Assembly: GCA_000507305.1 (NCBI GenBank) | Contig: DF240195.1 | Location: 68,815-132,814, forward strand | Source of the DNA: Breviolum minutum Mf 1.05b.01 | Taxonomy: Eukaryota; Sar; Dinophyceae; Suessiales; Symbiodiniaceae | DNA: 64,000 nucleotides | Direction: 5' to 3' | Shown: piece after piece, positions 12,144 through 23,971 of the stretch | Numbering within the stretch: the first letter of the stretch is position 1 | Layout of the letters: the number at the start of each line of letters is the position of its first letter | The notes under the pieces: generated by a model | Seen by the model: only the letters and a program-made list of their open reading frames with translations | Told to the model about the DNA's origin: nothing | The model's database searches: none | Position numbers and translations under genes: made by a program

Positions 12144-13241
12144 CAACAACATTTCCCCAGGGGTTTTGGGTCTCATGAGTTTCATCCCAAAGAAAGTGCC
12201 ATAGTGAGGCACCACTCGAGCAGTGAATTACATGGAAAATCATCATACCTACCCCTTTGTTATTAGGATTATGACACATGCCCATAGGAATATATATATA
12301 TATATAAGTCTAAAACTAGCCAGTAAAATCTGATGATAATGGGATATATGACTATAATGTGATGTTATTTATTGTAGCTCAAATCACTAGGGGATTGATC
12401 CTGGATCCCCAAACCCAAAACCCACCTCTGCTGGTGTTTTGGCTTCCCCCTTTGGAAGCCCATCCACTTCTGAGTCGGCCCAACGGAGCTGGCATGCTTT
12501 GGCGATACATTCCCCAACTGGTATCGACCCCTGCAGGCACCTCAGTAATATGTTTTGTTTCCCACAAATTCAATGTAAATCGACCCCCCAACAAAAAGGC
12601 ACATCTTCCGGAGGCGTTGAAAGGTTGACTTTTTCTCAATGTCCTCAATGTACAAAGGAAAAAAAAACGTTGTTGGATGCGGGGTTTCTCTTCGTTTTTC
12701 TTTACCTCACCAAGACCGAGTGCGGAGAACCATCACAGACTTGAGTATAGTTCTAAAGATGCAAGGGTCAACCCAGTCAAAACTCCTGTCCAAAAGGTGA
12801 CAAAACATGAAGAAACCCCACGTTTTGGGGAAGTTTTTGACCAACGAAAAAAATCCCCACGCCTGGTTGAGTTGCAAAAAGCCCTCAATCCTTGGAATCC
12901 CAACCCTTTCGTTGACACGTGCTGTTTCATAACTGCCATCAACACCATTCGCAGTGGTCTTCACATAGGTCCACAGGCGCCTCAAGATTGGCAAAGTTGG
13001 TTTTCTGTAGGAAACCACACGTGTGCTTTTTTTGGACCAAAGAGATTCGTTGTTCCCTTTAAAAAAAAACGAACTGCAATGAGTTTACACCTGAAACGGT
13101 AGTTTTTGGGAGAACAAAAATTAAAACCGTCCAACTTCAAACCGGAGTGATAGAATCTCGTCTCGTTTCCAGGAAACCCAAGCCGTAAAAACACAAGGTA
13201 CTTTTTGGCGGAGGGGGTGAAGATTCGAGAAATTTTCCCAC

Positions 13242-13313
13242 CGGCAAACCAACGAGGCCGGGAACAACGAGCTCGCCTTCCTGTGAGGCTTGGGATCCAC
13301 ACCAAGCATTCAA
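13242..13313 (-). CDS. Exon of an unknown spliced gene
   Basis: A 72-nt minus-strand exon, phase 0 at both ends, with CGCAG before it and GTGGGA after it. It reads LNAWCGSQASQEGELVVPG plus five residues. No family recognised; neighbouring exons not found. Confidence 0.4.
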
Positions 13314-14370
13314 CTGCGTGCGCAGGTAACTCGCTGCATTCTTCACTTGAACTTGAAAACCATAGAAGGTTTGCCTGGAACAAAAAAAAGGAGATCGACC
13401 TCAAAATTTAGGACCAACCAACCAACAAAAGACAAAAACATGGAAATATACCGGAAGGATTCTTGGTCAACAAGCATGGGAAATATATTGGAAATACATC
13501 GGAAAAGCCTTACCCACATATCTTTTGGTTAATGGGAAAGTATGACTTTTTGAAACGCCCCTTCAAAATCGTCTATGGATGGTTGTTCGCTCTTTCCCAA
13601 AGAAACTGAAGAAGAAAATTACAACAAGAAACATATGAAACCTCCCCATTTCCCTGACGCCTCCCCAAATTTATCACACAATAATTATGGTTGAATGAAC
13701 TATTGATACCTGTCATTAATTGCTTCATAATCTCGAGATGTCTCAACAAGCAACCCTCCTAGCGTTCTCAGCTCCCAATTGAGTGGCAACGGGGAGGTTG
13801 ACCAGTAGCTCAAAGTAGGGCTTCAAGATTCAAATTCTAAATTCAAGAAAGTGTCAAAAAGAAACCCCCCAAAAAAAGGTCCCAAAAACCAATTTGACCA
13901 AGTTTCCTTCATTTCCCAAAGTTGTGTGTCCGTTAGTTTTTCTTTACGGGGGCCCAACCATGGAGAATGAGGATCAGTACCCGCTGGAAACCTGACATAA
14001 CTAGAAGTCTCCCTTGCAAATTAAAGGAATCTAACCATTAAGCAGTTTTAAAAAATCTTTAAAAAAAAACAGTAGTGGTTCAAAAATTGTTAGGATCGAA
14101 AACGCTCATGGGTTTGAGGATGTACAGCATAAATGTATACACGTATGTGATATCTTCATCAAATAAATCTGATGTATATATATATATATTATGCATCATA
14201 TGTTGACTAGATTTAGATGTATGTGTCTATCGCCTTCCTCTCAGAAACCCAAAAAGAAAAACGAAATGAAACGAACCACTCACTAGTGGGTGTCCATGGA
14301 AGTCATCGTAGTTAGTAAGTTGTTTTATTTCACCTATTTGCAGGACGTAAACAACCTACTTTTTAGTGGT
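13314..14370. other. No supported gene
   Basis: AT-rich sequence with poly-A/poly-C patches and a (TA)n run near 14175-14188. Nothing further identified. Confidence 0.4.
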
Positions 14371-14479
14371 TACACCCCTGAAAACTACCATGACATTGGA
14401 AAATCCCAATCTTTTAATAGGAAATATATCTTCAAATGGTGGATGTTCCAGTCAGTCATATTAGTTTTCCAGGGTGTAT
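14371..14479. mobile_element. Inverted-repeat element, family G (copy 1)
   Basis: Left end TTACACCCCTGAAAACTA and right end TTAGTTTTCCAGGGTGTATA form an imperfect inverted pair of about 18 bp. The centre contains AATAGGAAATATATCTTCAA, also seen at 34175-34198. Confidence 0.55.
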
Positions 14480-14539
14480 AATCCATTGACTAAGTGCCAG
14501 CAGGACATCCACAAATCATTCACCCCCGTATCATCTCAC

Positions 14540-14648
14540 CTTAAAAGTCGACCGGTGGTGGACAATTTGGCACGATTGAAGGTCAGCTCGTTGACCCTGC
14601 AACAACGGAACCCGTTTAGCTCACCAAATGGGTGGCCTGAATTCCATC
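14540..14648 (-). CDS. Two short exons of an unknown gene
   Basis: Minus-strand exons 14625-14648 (24 nt, MEFRPPI then TG) and 14540-14596 (VNELTFNRAKLSTTGRLL). Donors are GTGAGC and GTGAGA, acceptors AAG|G and CAG|G. The 28-nt gap between them is very short for an intron, but phase (TG+G) and both consensus signals agree. No family recognised. Confidence 0.4.
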
Positions 14649-14931
14649 CTTCCAAAATATAGCTGGAAAAAGAAATTGGAGCTTCAAAATGGAGCGCGGG
14701 CATTTTGTATCTGTTGGGATGATTATTGAAGGGTTAGCTCCGCTCCCAACCACCCTCTAAATCTGGATTTTTTCTAGCCAAACATAAAACTTATCCAACT
14801 ACCTTTCTTGGGGTCGGTGCTCTCGCTTCCCCCGGAAACCAGCCCGTTTCGTAGCAGCGTGAGTTGTTCGGGATACACACATCAGGGACGGAAAATCCCT
14901 AAAAGAACCCTCCTACTTTCCATTACAGTAT

Positions 14932-15004
14932 ACTGGTTGGTTAATAGGGATCCTTATAATGGTTTATTATAATCCATGCAACTGTGTAGTCTAATACCCC
15001 TGAT
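14932..15004. mobile_element. Family C element (copy 2)
   Basis: TACTGGTTGGTTAATAGGGA, then CTTATAATGGTTTATTATAATCC and GTGTAGTCTAATACCCC. The inner part is itself nearly palindromic around TTATAATGGTTTATTATAA. Confidence 0.55.
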
Positions 15005-15221
15005 AAATGAATGATGCTTTCCAAGTTGGGTTCATCTCTTCAAACAGGATCCAGTTTTAACTTTTCATACGGCCATTTCTCAAATACGAGGGTTTCAGTT
15101 TAGTCACAGATTTGTGGTGTTGAAATTGAATATTCCAATCATCTTAGGTTGGTATTATTGTGCTGTTGATTTCCAAGATTGAATATTAGTGATGAATCCG
15201 ATTGAGGCATTACCCATACAG

Positions 15222-15327
15222 CCCCGAAAACTAGCGGCTGGAACCCCAAAATTGGTGAAAATTGTTCGATGTTTCTCCTTTTCCTTTCGGGAGTATTTTC
15301 AGGTTGCAGCCGTTAGTTTTCGGGGGA
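15222..15327. mobile_element. Inverted-repeat element, family G (copy 2)
   Basis: Left end CCCCGAAAACTAGCGGCTG, right end CAGCCGTTAGTTTTCGGGG: an inverted repeat of 19 bp with one mismatch. About 65 bp lie between the arms. Confidence 0.65.
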
Positions 15328-15342
15328 GAAGTATCAGACCCA

Positions 15343-15416
15343 TCTGAAAAGTCTTAGTCAAAATGGAAATCTTCCCCAAAAAGGGCCGAAAATAAAAAAT
15401 ATTGGGAACCACCACC
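15343..15416. mobile_element. Family B introner copy, left arm lost
   Basis: CCCATCTGAAAAGTCTTAGTCAAAATGGAAATC at the left and GGGAACCACCACCTAG at the right match family B. The outer GGTTGGTGG arm is missing. Confidence 0.5.
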
Positions 15417-16260
15417 TAGAATATCAGTTTCCAGCATACCCTAAAGCCTCGAGCCATCCCTCCTCCCCCTGAGAATCCCCACGATGTTGGAGCTCCCACA
15501 CAGGGAATCAGAACACCCGTCGGCAACGGAGACTGGCGGTTAGACCATCTCCCCCGGGTCTTTGTTAGAACTCCCAAGCAGGTTCAAGCAGAGTCACAGG
15601 TACAGGATTCAACACACCTCCCAAATAAATGGTAGATCCCTAATGTCTGCAACTATAGAAAACAGATTGGTAAGAAATTTTGACTACAGTAATCCGTTCT
15701 TCATCCCGCATGTCTGGATAATTTCCATCTGATAGCTACTATCATGTCAAACTTGCTGGAAACCCTAAAGACATCGCCAGCTTGACTGTGCCACGACCCT
15801 CAGGGATGTAGTAGAGATCATCCAATGGCGAAGCGGAACAGTACCTGTCATCTTACAACAAATTCCCAGGAGAGAACTTTTCAACTTGGCAATTCTGCGA
15901 ACCTGAACTTTTTTGGGATGGCGAATTCAGGTGACCCGAAATCAAAGGTTGATAGTTGTTGGTGACCTTCAACTAGAAAGGTTGGTCGCATTCAATCACC
16001 TGGAAAGTAGCAGTTTGATGCAGGCACATGATGCAGTTGCTAGCCGGCCAGCGGCCACCCCTGTTTTTTTTCTTCTGGCAGCTCCACGGTGAAATGGTGC
16101 CAGCGGCCGGCAAGATAAAGGAGAGTGAAACAGGACATTTTGCAAAGCAATGAGGATGACTGCTGAAATTGCAGAATCAGAATGTAAGGACAACAATACA
16201 ACAACCACTTGGACATGTAGGCAGTCAAAAGACTGATGCCAACTCTTGAGAAGTAGAGTG
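15417..16260. other. No supported gene
   Basis: Downstream of the PPR gene stop. No clear terminator, polyadenylation signal or repeat; dinoflagellate genes usually lack a canonical AATAAA. Confidence 0.35.
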
Positions 16261-19200
16261 TCAACAGGCCCGGTGGACGCTGTTCACGATACGCTCTGAA
16301 ATCAAGACACCTGCACGTTGGGCCTCTTCCAAGATGGGTTTCGCCAATTCCCCACGGCCCCGTCGTGCTGCTTGCAAGAAGAACAATTCCAAGGATTCAC
16401 GGGATAGAGATCGACTTCGATCTTGGGCATCACTAATGAGCCGTGCTGCAGTATCCAAATCACCATGTTGAAGTGATCCACACAATAAAGCCTTGAAGGA
16501 AGAAGCATCAGCTTCATATCCTTGCATAAGATGCTTTGAAAAACGTCCCAAAAAACATCTACCAAATGGTGGTCTGGGTGGTAATGAATCCCATGGTACA
16601 ATTCGTACAAAAAATATCAAATAAAAAACACATCCAAGTATCCGGCAGCTAACATATCGTCATAGACTTCAAAAGCATCATTAATCTCGCCTTCAGAAAC
16701 TAATATACATAGCATACTGGCAAAGGCGTGCGAATCCACTTGGAAGCCAAACCTGAGGTGCCGTCTTTTTCGAAGGTTCTTTAAGATTCAAGCTTGGGAG
16801 ATTCAAAAAAAAACACTGGGGAACAACAAAAATCATCATAAAGTGTGTATATGTATGTATATATTTATATATATATATAAGCTTTCCATGAAAATCTGAG
16901 AATAAAACCAAGGGGATGGTTTGGCCACCGAAAAAATGTGAGGCAACCTTGAAGTTTGCAAATCCAGCACCAGTTGATAGGCATTTGATTGGTTAGAACT
17001 TCGGACTTCCAGGGCTCAATCGTCTTGGTAACTTCCGGCTACCCAAAAACACCACATCTTCTTAGCCACGTCACTTCTTGGGCATCTCCCGAAAAATTTG
17101 GAAGGCCTTTCCCAAGTCACCACTTCGACCATAGAGTCGTAGCATCGTAGCCAATGTGGCAGAAGAAGGACCTGCTGTCGACCATCGTTCCATGTTTTGG
17201 AGGATCTCTTCAGCTAAGATTGGAAGCTGACGTTGAGCAGCAGCTTCCAAAACGGCCTTCAATGGATTTGGTTCAGTTGAGTTTGGTTTAAACCTTGGTC
17301 CAAAGTCCCTTTTTTAAGAAAGGCATCACTGGAAAAATTATGCCGAGAGTCAGGGGATAGTTGGAATGTACCCCGATCCCAACGTGGGGCCCCCTCTGGA
17401 AAATCCCTAAATCAGCCCTATATAGTGGGTATCTATGGGTTGCTATTATCCCCCAGGAATCCTTTTGTACCCATTGTGACCGGGTACACCCAATTGTCCC
17501 TTGATAGTTTGTTCAAGGCAGATCCCATTTTGTGATCAGTTCTTTCATATCAGACTTTCATTTAAAAAAACATAGGTTTTTCACTCACAACAGTAACCAT
17601 TCTTTGATGATTCCCCAGGGAAACTGATACATCCAAAGTCTTTCCCCCAAAAAAATGAAACGCCTTTCAGGGGAACTGTTATCTTTGAAAACCAATTTTT
17701 GGGCCAAAAATCTCCTCGAAGTGATCCTTTGTTGGCAAAAATTGGATGTTTCTTTTCATTCTACCAACTAGTATCCTCACCATCCAGTATATAACACATC
17801 GCCTTGCTGACTGCTTTAAGGGGAAGAATACGTTTTTAGAAAAAACTTCAGTTCTCAGCTCCACATTCCCTGAACCCGGTTTTGGTATTCATACCTGAAA
17901 AGTAGCGAAATCAGGAGCAACTTTTTGGCGCTGCATCTGCGACAAGAGTTGAAGACTGCTTTCCAAATCGCCACGTGCCAAGTGCATTCGGATGAGTTGA
18001 CCATAAGTTGCATTGTCTACTTCAATGTCTTGCAAGATCATGTCCCTCAGAACCTGTTGTCCAAATTCACAAGTGAGGGCGTTTCAGGTTTCTAACAAAC
18101 TGTCACGTTTGGTCCATGTGTGACTTGTTGAGGTAGAATCAGACAGGGATGGTTCTGTGCATTCTTGGATCCAAGGTGGATCAGTGTTTGGAGTCCCGGT
18201 AGTAAACTACAATCTCTATATAAGGTTTGGTTGCGACACTACAACTTATTGTTTCAAACTATATACAATTCATAATATGAGTTTGACTTGTCCAGCAATT
18301 ACTTCAAAATTAAGGATCCAAAAAAAGACTTCATGCATCTTGTGAATTTAGATATGAATTGTTCAAACCTCTGAAACGAAGGATTCGACCGAATGTTCAA
18401 TTCCCCAGACAAGAAAACGGGACACACTCATGTTTACCCTGCCTGAAAAGGCTTTCCCTTTTCTATCATATGTCAGGGTTTTTTGGTGTTAGTTTTAGGG
18501 AGTGCCTGGACTCTAAACAACCAGTTTTGTATGGATGGATGTTAGGTGATTTCCAACCATTTCTCTTTTTTTAAAGATTTGGGAACCATCATCCAATTGA
18601 TAGCCAACCATTGAAAAAAATGTTTGGCTTTCAGGTTCCGGGTGGAATTGCTGCACCTCCATGGCATGGTCCACCTCACGATTCTTCGAAAGGATGGAAA
18701 TCACGGCATAGTAGATGGCTTTGGAATAGTCCACGTGATCTTTTGTGGCCTGTGAGTTTGCATGTGAACAAATGATGTGACTTGAGATATTTATGCATTG
18801 TGTATGTACATATTGTATCCATTGAAGGTTTATTTTTCTAAGATCATGGCTCAGAATGATTTCTGATAAATTGTCCTTCATTCGAGAAAAAGCTAATGAA
18901 ACTCAACAAAAAAAAACGAAAAGTCCGTTCTGATTAGAATGACTTCTCATCATCAGAAAAAAGCTAATGAACTTCAAAAAAACTGAAGATTCGTTCTGAT
19001 TTCTGATTCGATACCACAAAAAAACTCCAACATCAACGGTTTTTTGAAGCTTCTGGACTTGATTCATTTTGGGTGCAGAATTTGAATGTTGCGTTTGATA
19101 CACGCAACATACACTGATGTGTATGAATAATCATATATCTACATATTGTTAGTATAATAGTTGGCTATATGAAACAATGTATGTATGTAATTACTTAAAA

Positions 19201-20108
19201 ATATATTCATCATTTTTAGTGTCATTAATATATACATTTATCTTTTGATTCCTCATTTTTGTTGAGTTGATCCTTCATTCTTAATATCTTCTATTTCTTC
19301 ATCCTGCAATGGCCTGATAGAGGTTCCACACCCGCGTTGAATCATCCAAATCGTTGGGAATCATTCGGAAGGTGTTCAGAAGCAATGCAGGAGCTTGGTG
19401 GAAGTGCACGAGCTCCTGACAGATTTGTTGCTGGGATGGGAGCTGGTTGTCCCACCATCTTTTTGTGAAATATTCAATGGAAACAATAAAATAAAATATT
19501 CAATGGAAACAATAAAATATAGCGGAAAAAAAGGTGATGCTGTGGCTAGTCTTCAGTCTGAGTGAATGAAATACAAATAACAGGGGTCATTGAATTACCA
19601 ACCCAAACAATGTATTTTATAATATAAGGGAATTCCCTCAAAGTTAGCATATACTTGAATAAACGAACCTCAAAAACCCTTCGTCGCTTTTGGGGGAATT
19701 AGTCACCTGCCCAGGTGGGAAATACTTAAGAGGGTAGCTTCGAGGACGCAGGTGATGCTCCTAAGAGGGCAACAAGAAATTCTAGGATTCTCGGGATATC
19801 TAGGGAGATTGTCATTCTAAGAGTGCTACGCTGCTACACCCACTTGCCATCTAGCATATCTAGCATGGTGAATCAAACTTAAAGATACATCATGGCATCA
19901 TGTCAATTATCTCCTGGTTGACCATCCTCATCTCTTGTTTTGTTTGTCAACTAAAGGAAAACCCAACCAAAAGTCAATGGAGCTCCTCACGAAATTCATG
20001 AAAAGTGGCTGCAGCTCCAATAAAATTGCCACACTGCTGGTAAGTCATCACAACTTTGCAGAAGGTCTCTTCCCTTGTCAGGGAACGTGACGTTGCCAAT
20101 GTGGACAC
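16261..20108 (-). CDS. Pentatricopeptide repeat (PPR) protein, 3' part
   Basis: Minus-strand exons: 19984-20108, 19314-19458, 18657-18749, 17895-18053, 17075-17256, 16643-16752 and 16261-16520 (stop TGA at 16261). All phases agree and give about 357 residues. The sequence is a chain of helical pairs of PPR type: ATYGQLIRMHLARGDLESS, SATLATMLRLYGRSGDLGKA, HAFASMLCILVSEGEINDA and SSFKALLCGSLQHGDLDTA. PPR proteins bind RNA one base per repeat and usually act in plastids or mitochondria; no targeting peptide is visible because the 5' end is missing. Several joins need non-GT donors: GC after 19984 and 19314, GA after 16643. The intron above 16520 has GATA at both its borders. The start exon is not identified; 20419-20560 could hold more coding sequence. 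Confidence 0.8.
18540..18622 (-). repeat. Intronic repeat shared with 44146-44225
   Basis: On the minus strand this reads ATGGTTGGCTATCAATTGGA, continuing to CCCAAATCTT. The same 40 bases occur on the plus strand at 44150-44190. Here it lies in the intron 18054-18656 of the PPR gene. Both copies happen to be open and encode MVGYQLDDGSQIF, but this is a repeat and not a shared exon. Confidence 0.6.
18875..19003. repeat. Imperfect tandem duplication, about 70 bp unit
   Basis: AAAGCTAATGAA...CCGTTCTGATT at about 18887-18940 is repeated with differences at about 18960-19000. It lies in an intron of the PPR gene. Confidence 0.5.
19466..19522. repeat. 27-bp tandem duplication
   Basis: ATATTCAATGGAAACAATAA occurs twice in a row, immediately upstream of the PPR exon 19314-19458, inside its intron. 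Confidence 0.7.
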
Positions 20109-20317
20109 CTGCTTTTTTTAGGAGGGAAACACAAGAGATCAATAAATAAAGATCAGACACTTTTCTACGGATTTGGTGTACAGGTTATTTCGGGATGAAA
20201 GATTTTGCTGATTCGTCCATCAGCATCTCAGCAACTTGAAAATGAGAATGATTGAGTGGTACAAGACTGACAAATACAACACCAGAACTGGAGAACACAA
20301 AAACAACAGTCGCAAAA

Positions 20318-20380
<63 letters not shown>

Positions 20381-20411
20381 GTGGTGGTGATGATGATGAT
20401 GATGATGATGA
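20318..20411. repeat. (ATG/GAT)n microsatellite with a GGT interruption
   Basis: About 30 trinucleotide units with one block of GGTGGTGGT near 20380. Read in different frames and strands it gives poly-Asp, poly-Met, poly-His or poly-Ser, so apparent proteins here are artefacts. It lies just upstream of the first PPR exon found. Confidence 0.9.
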
Positions 20412-20839
20412 CACACTCTCAAATTATGGTCCACCCACCGAATAGCCTCCTTGTTTTGAGTGGTTGTCTCAGCAGCTTCAGACCGACCACACGTGGTTTC
20501 TTCGCATTTTCGCCGGAGACTGCCAATGCGCCAATGTCGCCAAAGGCGCAGGAGAGAGAAATGGAAAATGACCAGGACAACACCTGGAGATTGGTGGATA
20601 ATTTCGTTGAGCAAACTGCGGGGTTTCTTTTGAATATGTGCGAGGAATCTATAAGTAACTTTATACAACATAGCAATGGAATGCCATAGAAATTGACCTT
20701 TTCTGATAGGATTTTCCAGTACTATGTTAATGCACAACTCGAATCTTTTTAGAGGAGACTGATTTTTAGACTGAGGAGTCTTCTTCACTAGTTGCGGTTC
20801 AAATGATTATGTTCCCTCGTTTGTTTTGGGGGGAAGAAA

Positions 20840-20990
20840 AGGGAACGTGTCTTTGGGGGCGGCTTTGATGGCTGGATATCTGATTTATCGGATTTGATCC
20901 AAGCTGAAGCAGAAAAAAACACATCGCTGGCTGACACTGAATCTTTTGATAACTGGTTGGCAAAGAGCAAGGTTTTCGATCCTGGGTAGC
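20840..20990 (-). CDS. Possible exon, Ser/Lys-rich
   Basis: On the minus strand, after CCCAG|G, the frame SKTLLFANQLSKDSVSASDV... stays open for about 45 residues. The donor is uncertain. It could be an upstream exon of the PPR gene or of another gene; an overlapping frame is also open. Confidence 0.3.
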
Positions 20991-21337
20991 ATAGTTCCAA
21001 AAGAAAACAGCCAGGCATGGCTTTTTATTTTTTGTTCTCACCGTATTTTTTGTTCTCACCGCTCAACTCCGTTGAAAGACTCCTCTTCAAGAATTTGGCT
21101 ACTCCTGCCATGTTCAAAATAAAGAGAGCTTGAAATAAACCATGTTCTAGTCCAAGAAAAAGTTAGAGAGCTATGTAAACAAGACACAAAAAAAACACAC
21201 ACACTTCGCAGTCGATAGTTGGTTCACAAAAACAGTCAGAATAGCCAATCCTTGTAGGTTATAAACCTGATTGGTGTCACCCAAAATTCTTGAGTAATTG
21301 ATCAACGTTCAAAATCCTTATGGCATTCCATTGTATT

Positions 21338-21413
21338 GATTGGTTCATAGGGATCCTTACAAATGGCTTAATATAATCCCTACAGAAGTGGGTAGTCTAA
21401 TCCCCTGTATACG
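21338..21413. mobile_element. Family C element (copy 3)
   Basis: GATTGGTTCATAGGGATCC, then TTAATATAATCCCTACAG and GTGGGTAGTCTAATCCCC, in the family order. Confidence 0.5.
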
Positions 21414-23971
21414 GCAAATAACCAGGGTTTTATGGTCGCTAGTCAATTGAATCCTGCCCCCTCCAAAAACAAGAACAGCCCTGTCCTGAAAAATACCTGT
21501 TGGATTTTTTTCCTGACCATCAACCAATGTTTTCGGGCTTCTTTTGGAGTGGGACTCATACATCATGTCTATATTTTTCTTGAAACCCAAGGAATGAGGC
21601 CTTACTGTATTCAGGAATATTTAAGGTCTACGGCGGTTAATAAACTGTTAATAAGGCCTCCTATTTTCTGGAGGAAACATGGCATTGGAAGGGTACCCTT
21701 AGATTCCCAGAAAAATATGTGTTGCCTAGATACTGAGTGTGGCATCCTGAAAATCAATGCCCCAGCCCTGTGAGGTAGCAGGGCTGATGCTTTCGCCAAG
21801 GCTGGCCGTGAAGTCCACGAACGAAGCCATGAAACGGCGAAACGGAGTAGTAGTAATGGAGAGCTACGTTGAGAGCAGAAATTGCTGAGCCTAAAAGGCT
21901 TGAGAAAATGGGCAACATTTAAAAACACCTTGAGATGTTTTTGTGTTAAACCTTTGCTTCTAAATGTTTCTTTCCATCTTTGGTGACAATATGCGCAAAA
22001 ACCCTTGTTGATGAGGATTCGCAGAGACAACGACACAACAACAGAAACCATTTTTGCAACAACACCACATGGTCTTTCTCCAGCTCACATCCCCCAGAAT
22101 TGGTGGGGCCCCACATGCTACCATCCCCTTGGGCACTGTCCAAAGTCGAAGCCCGATGGTGCATCAACCTCAGCTTTTGGGGCCAGGAACCAAGGGGTGT
22201 CATATGGGCTTAAGCTTCACTTGAGGTTGCTTCGTTTTTAAAAGCATGGTTGGTGCTGGTAGCTTATCTCATGCAGGAATCCCACTTTCGCACATTAAAT
22301 CGTTTTCATGTCTGTAAGTGAGATTGATCGATTGATGAAAGCTTCATCGTCGTCAAAGAAGCACTCATGGAAACCGAGAGGACAGCAGTGGTAGGAAGAA
22401 AGCTGGCTTGAAAAATATAAACTCCAATTCAAATCAAAATGCATCCAACCATCCTTATCCACTTGTTGTATCTTTAGTTTCAAGAATTCCCAACTGGTGC
22501 AGCATTTCACGGCAGGAGAGCCATATATATATATATATTAGGTGTTTTTCCCGCAGAATATATCATTGTTCCACTGCTAAGTGGGTGCAGGACATTCCCC
22601 CACAAAAAAAATACATATGCCTATCACTATGATAGGCAAACAAATCTCCAATGGTGAATCGAATTTTGAATATGATAATATGATAAGCTATCATATAATG
22701 ACATTCACAGAGATGATTGACTCTCAAATCTTTTATCAGTTTCACATCTTTCAGCAGTGAAAATTTGCACTGACTAACTGGTGAAGTGGTTGGGGGGTTC
22801 AGCCCATTCTGGGTATATCCCAAATGACAATCCTTTTTTCAATGGAGAGATTCCGGATATCACCTTTTCATCACCCGTCTCAGCCACCTGTTTGACCTTT
22901 CCTAGGATAGCTAGGCTTGATGTGCAGATTATATGACTCAAACTATAACACTATGACACAAGGTTCTGAAAGCAGGTATCCAAAACAGCAAAACTAAAAA
23001 ATATCCAGCCATATCTCTTAAAACTTATAGCTCATTTTTTCAGAAAAAAAAAAGTAACCATTCATTTCATAGGTCATTTCAAACAAAAAATCTGTAATTA
23101 TCCAACATGAAGTACTTTGGAAATCAAATCGATTTCACCCATCAGCTCGGTCCAAAAACTGAGTGAGTCAGATCTTCTTTTTTCGACAGCCGGGGGTGCA
23201 TCTTTATTGTAACCAGATTTATCTACCTACAACCCAAATGACCGTATTTTGATTGGAAAAGGTCTTGTTTTGATTTGGTTGCCCTTCAAAAATGGAGGTC
23301 ATTTAAGTTCTAGGTATACATGATACCCTCGAAGCTTAATATAGCCTCTGCAAAATGATTGTTGGAAGATGAATTTCCTTTTTTGATTGTAAAATTTCAG
23401 GGCGAACTGTTAAACTGCAATTGCTGGATTTCAACTCAAGAATCTCAGGTAATTCACCGCTCAGTATGGTTTTGAACAAACAAACGGTCATTGCTTCGTG
23501 TTATCATATCATGTGGTTTCTCTGGATGAATTGTCTGGTTCCCTGAAGACTTCTTCTCATTCCCTCAAGTCCACCTTTAGAAAAAGGATGCTTCAAGATT
23601 CCTGAAACTTAACGCCTGAAAGCCCTAAAAAATGATGATTTCCAAGCTCGCTTCTTTCTGCTGGGTTTCCGCGCCCACACCTCTGTCTCCACGTTCTGCA
23701 AGGAACCCACCTTGCTTAATCGAGAGGGTACTTTCTTGAGGTTACGGTTCCATATCAGTAGTCTCTTCAAGATGAACAAGTTCCAGAACAGACACGAACC
23801 ACTCACCAGTCATGCCGTCAACTAAAAAGAGTAATTATCTCAAACATCATTGGGTGAAACAAAGATTTCAGCAATCAATCCAGGTCTCGACTTTCAAAAA
23901 GGAAGCCTTCATGGAAAATCATGTTTTTGAGTGTACAAGACTACCCTTCCAAAAACTCCGCACCAAAGGAC
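21414..23971. other. No supported gene
   Basis: A weak family E-like stretch near 21595-21680 (AATAAACTGTTAATAAGGCC), a (TA)n near 22523-22534 and AT-rich sequence. Minus-strand open frames at 23609-23806 and 21946-22203 lack splice pairs. Confidence 0.35.

Larger units (their letters stand above)
7207..13241. other. Gene-poor or unresolved stretch
   Basis: No exon chain could be built. The stretch holds a family F fragment near 10034-10100 (CAGGGGTCAT...CCAACCCAAAC), a family B copy at 11096-11222, a 19-bp tandem duplication at 11246-11285 (CCAGCTGTTGAAGGTGAAT twice), a family C copy at 12070-12143 and a short (TA)n at 12291-12306. Open frames at 12379-13102 exist on both strands, but I could not decide between them. 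Confidence 0.4.

Noticed and set aside
20228-20788. 186-codon minus-strand frame with a long poly-His run
   Set aside because: It is produced by the (ATG/GAT)n microsatellite.
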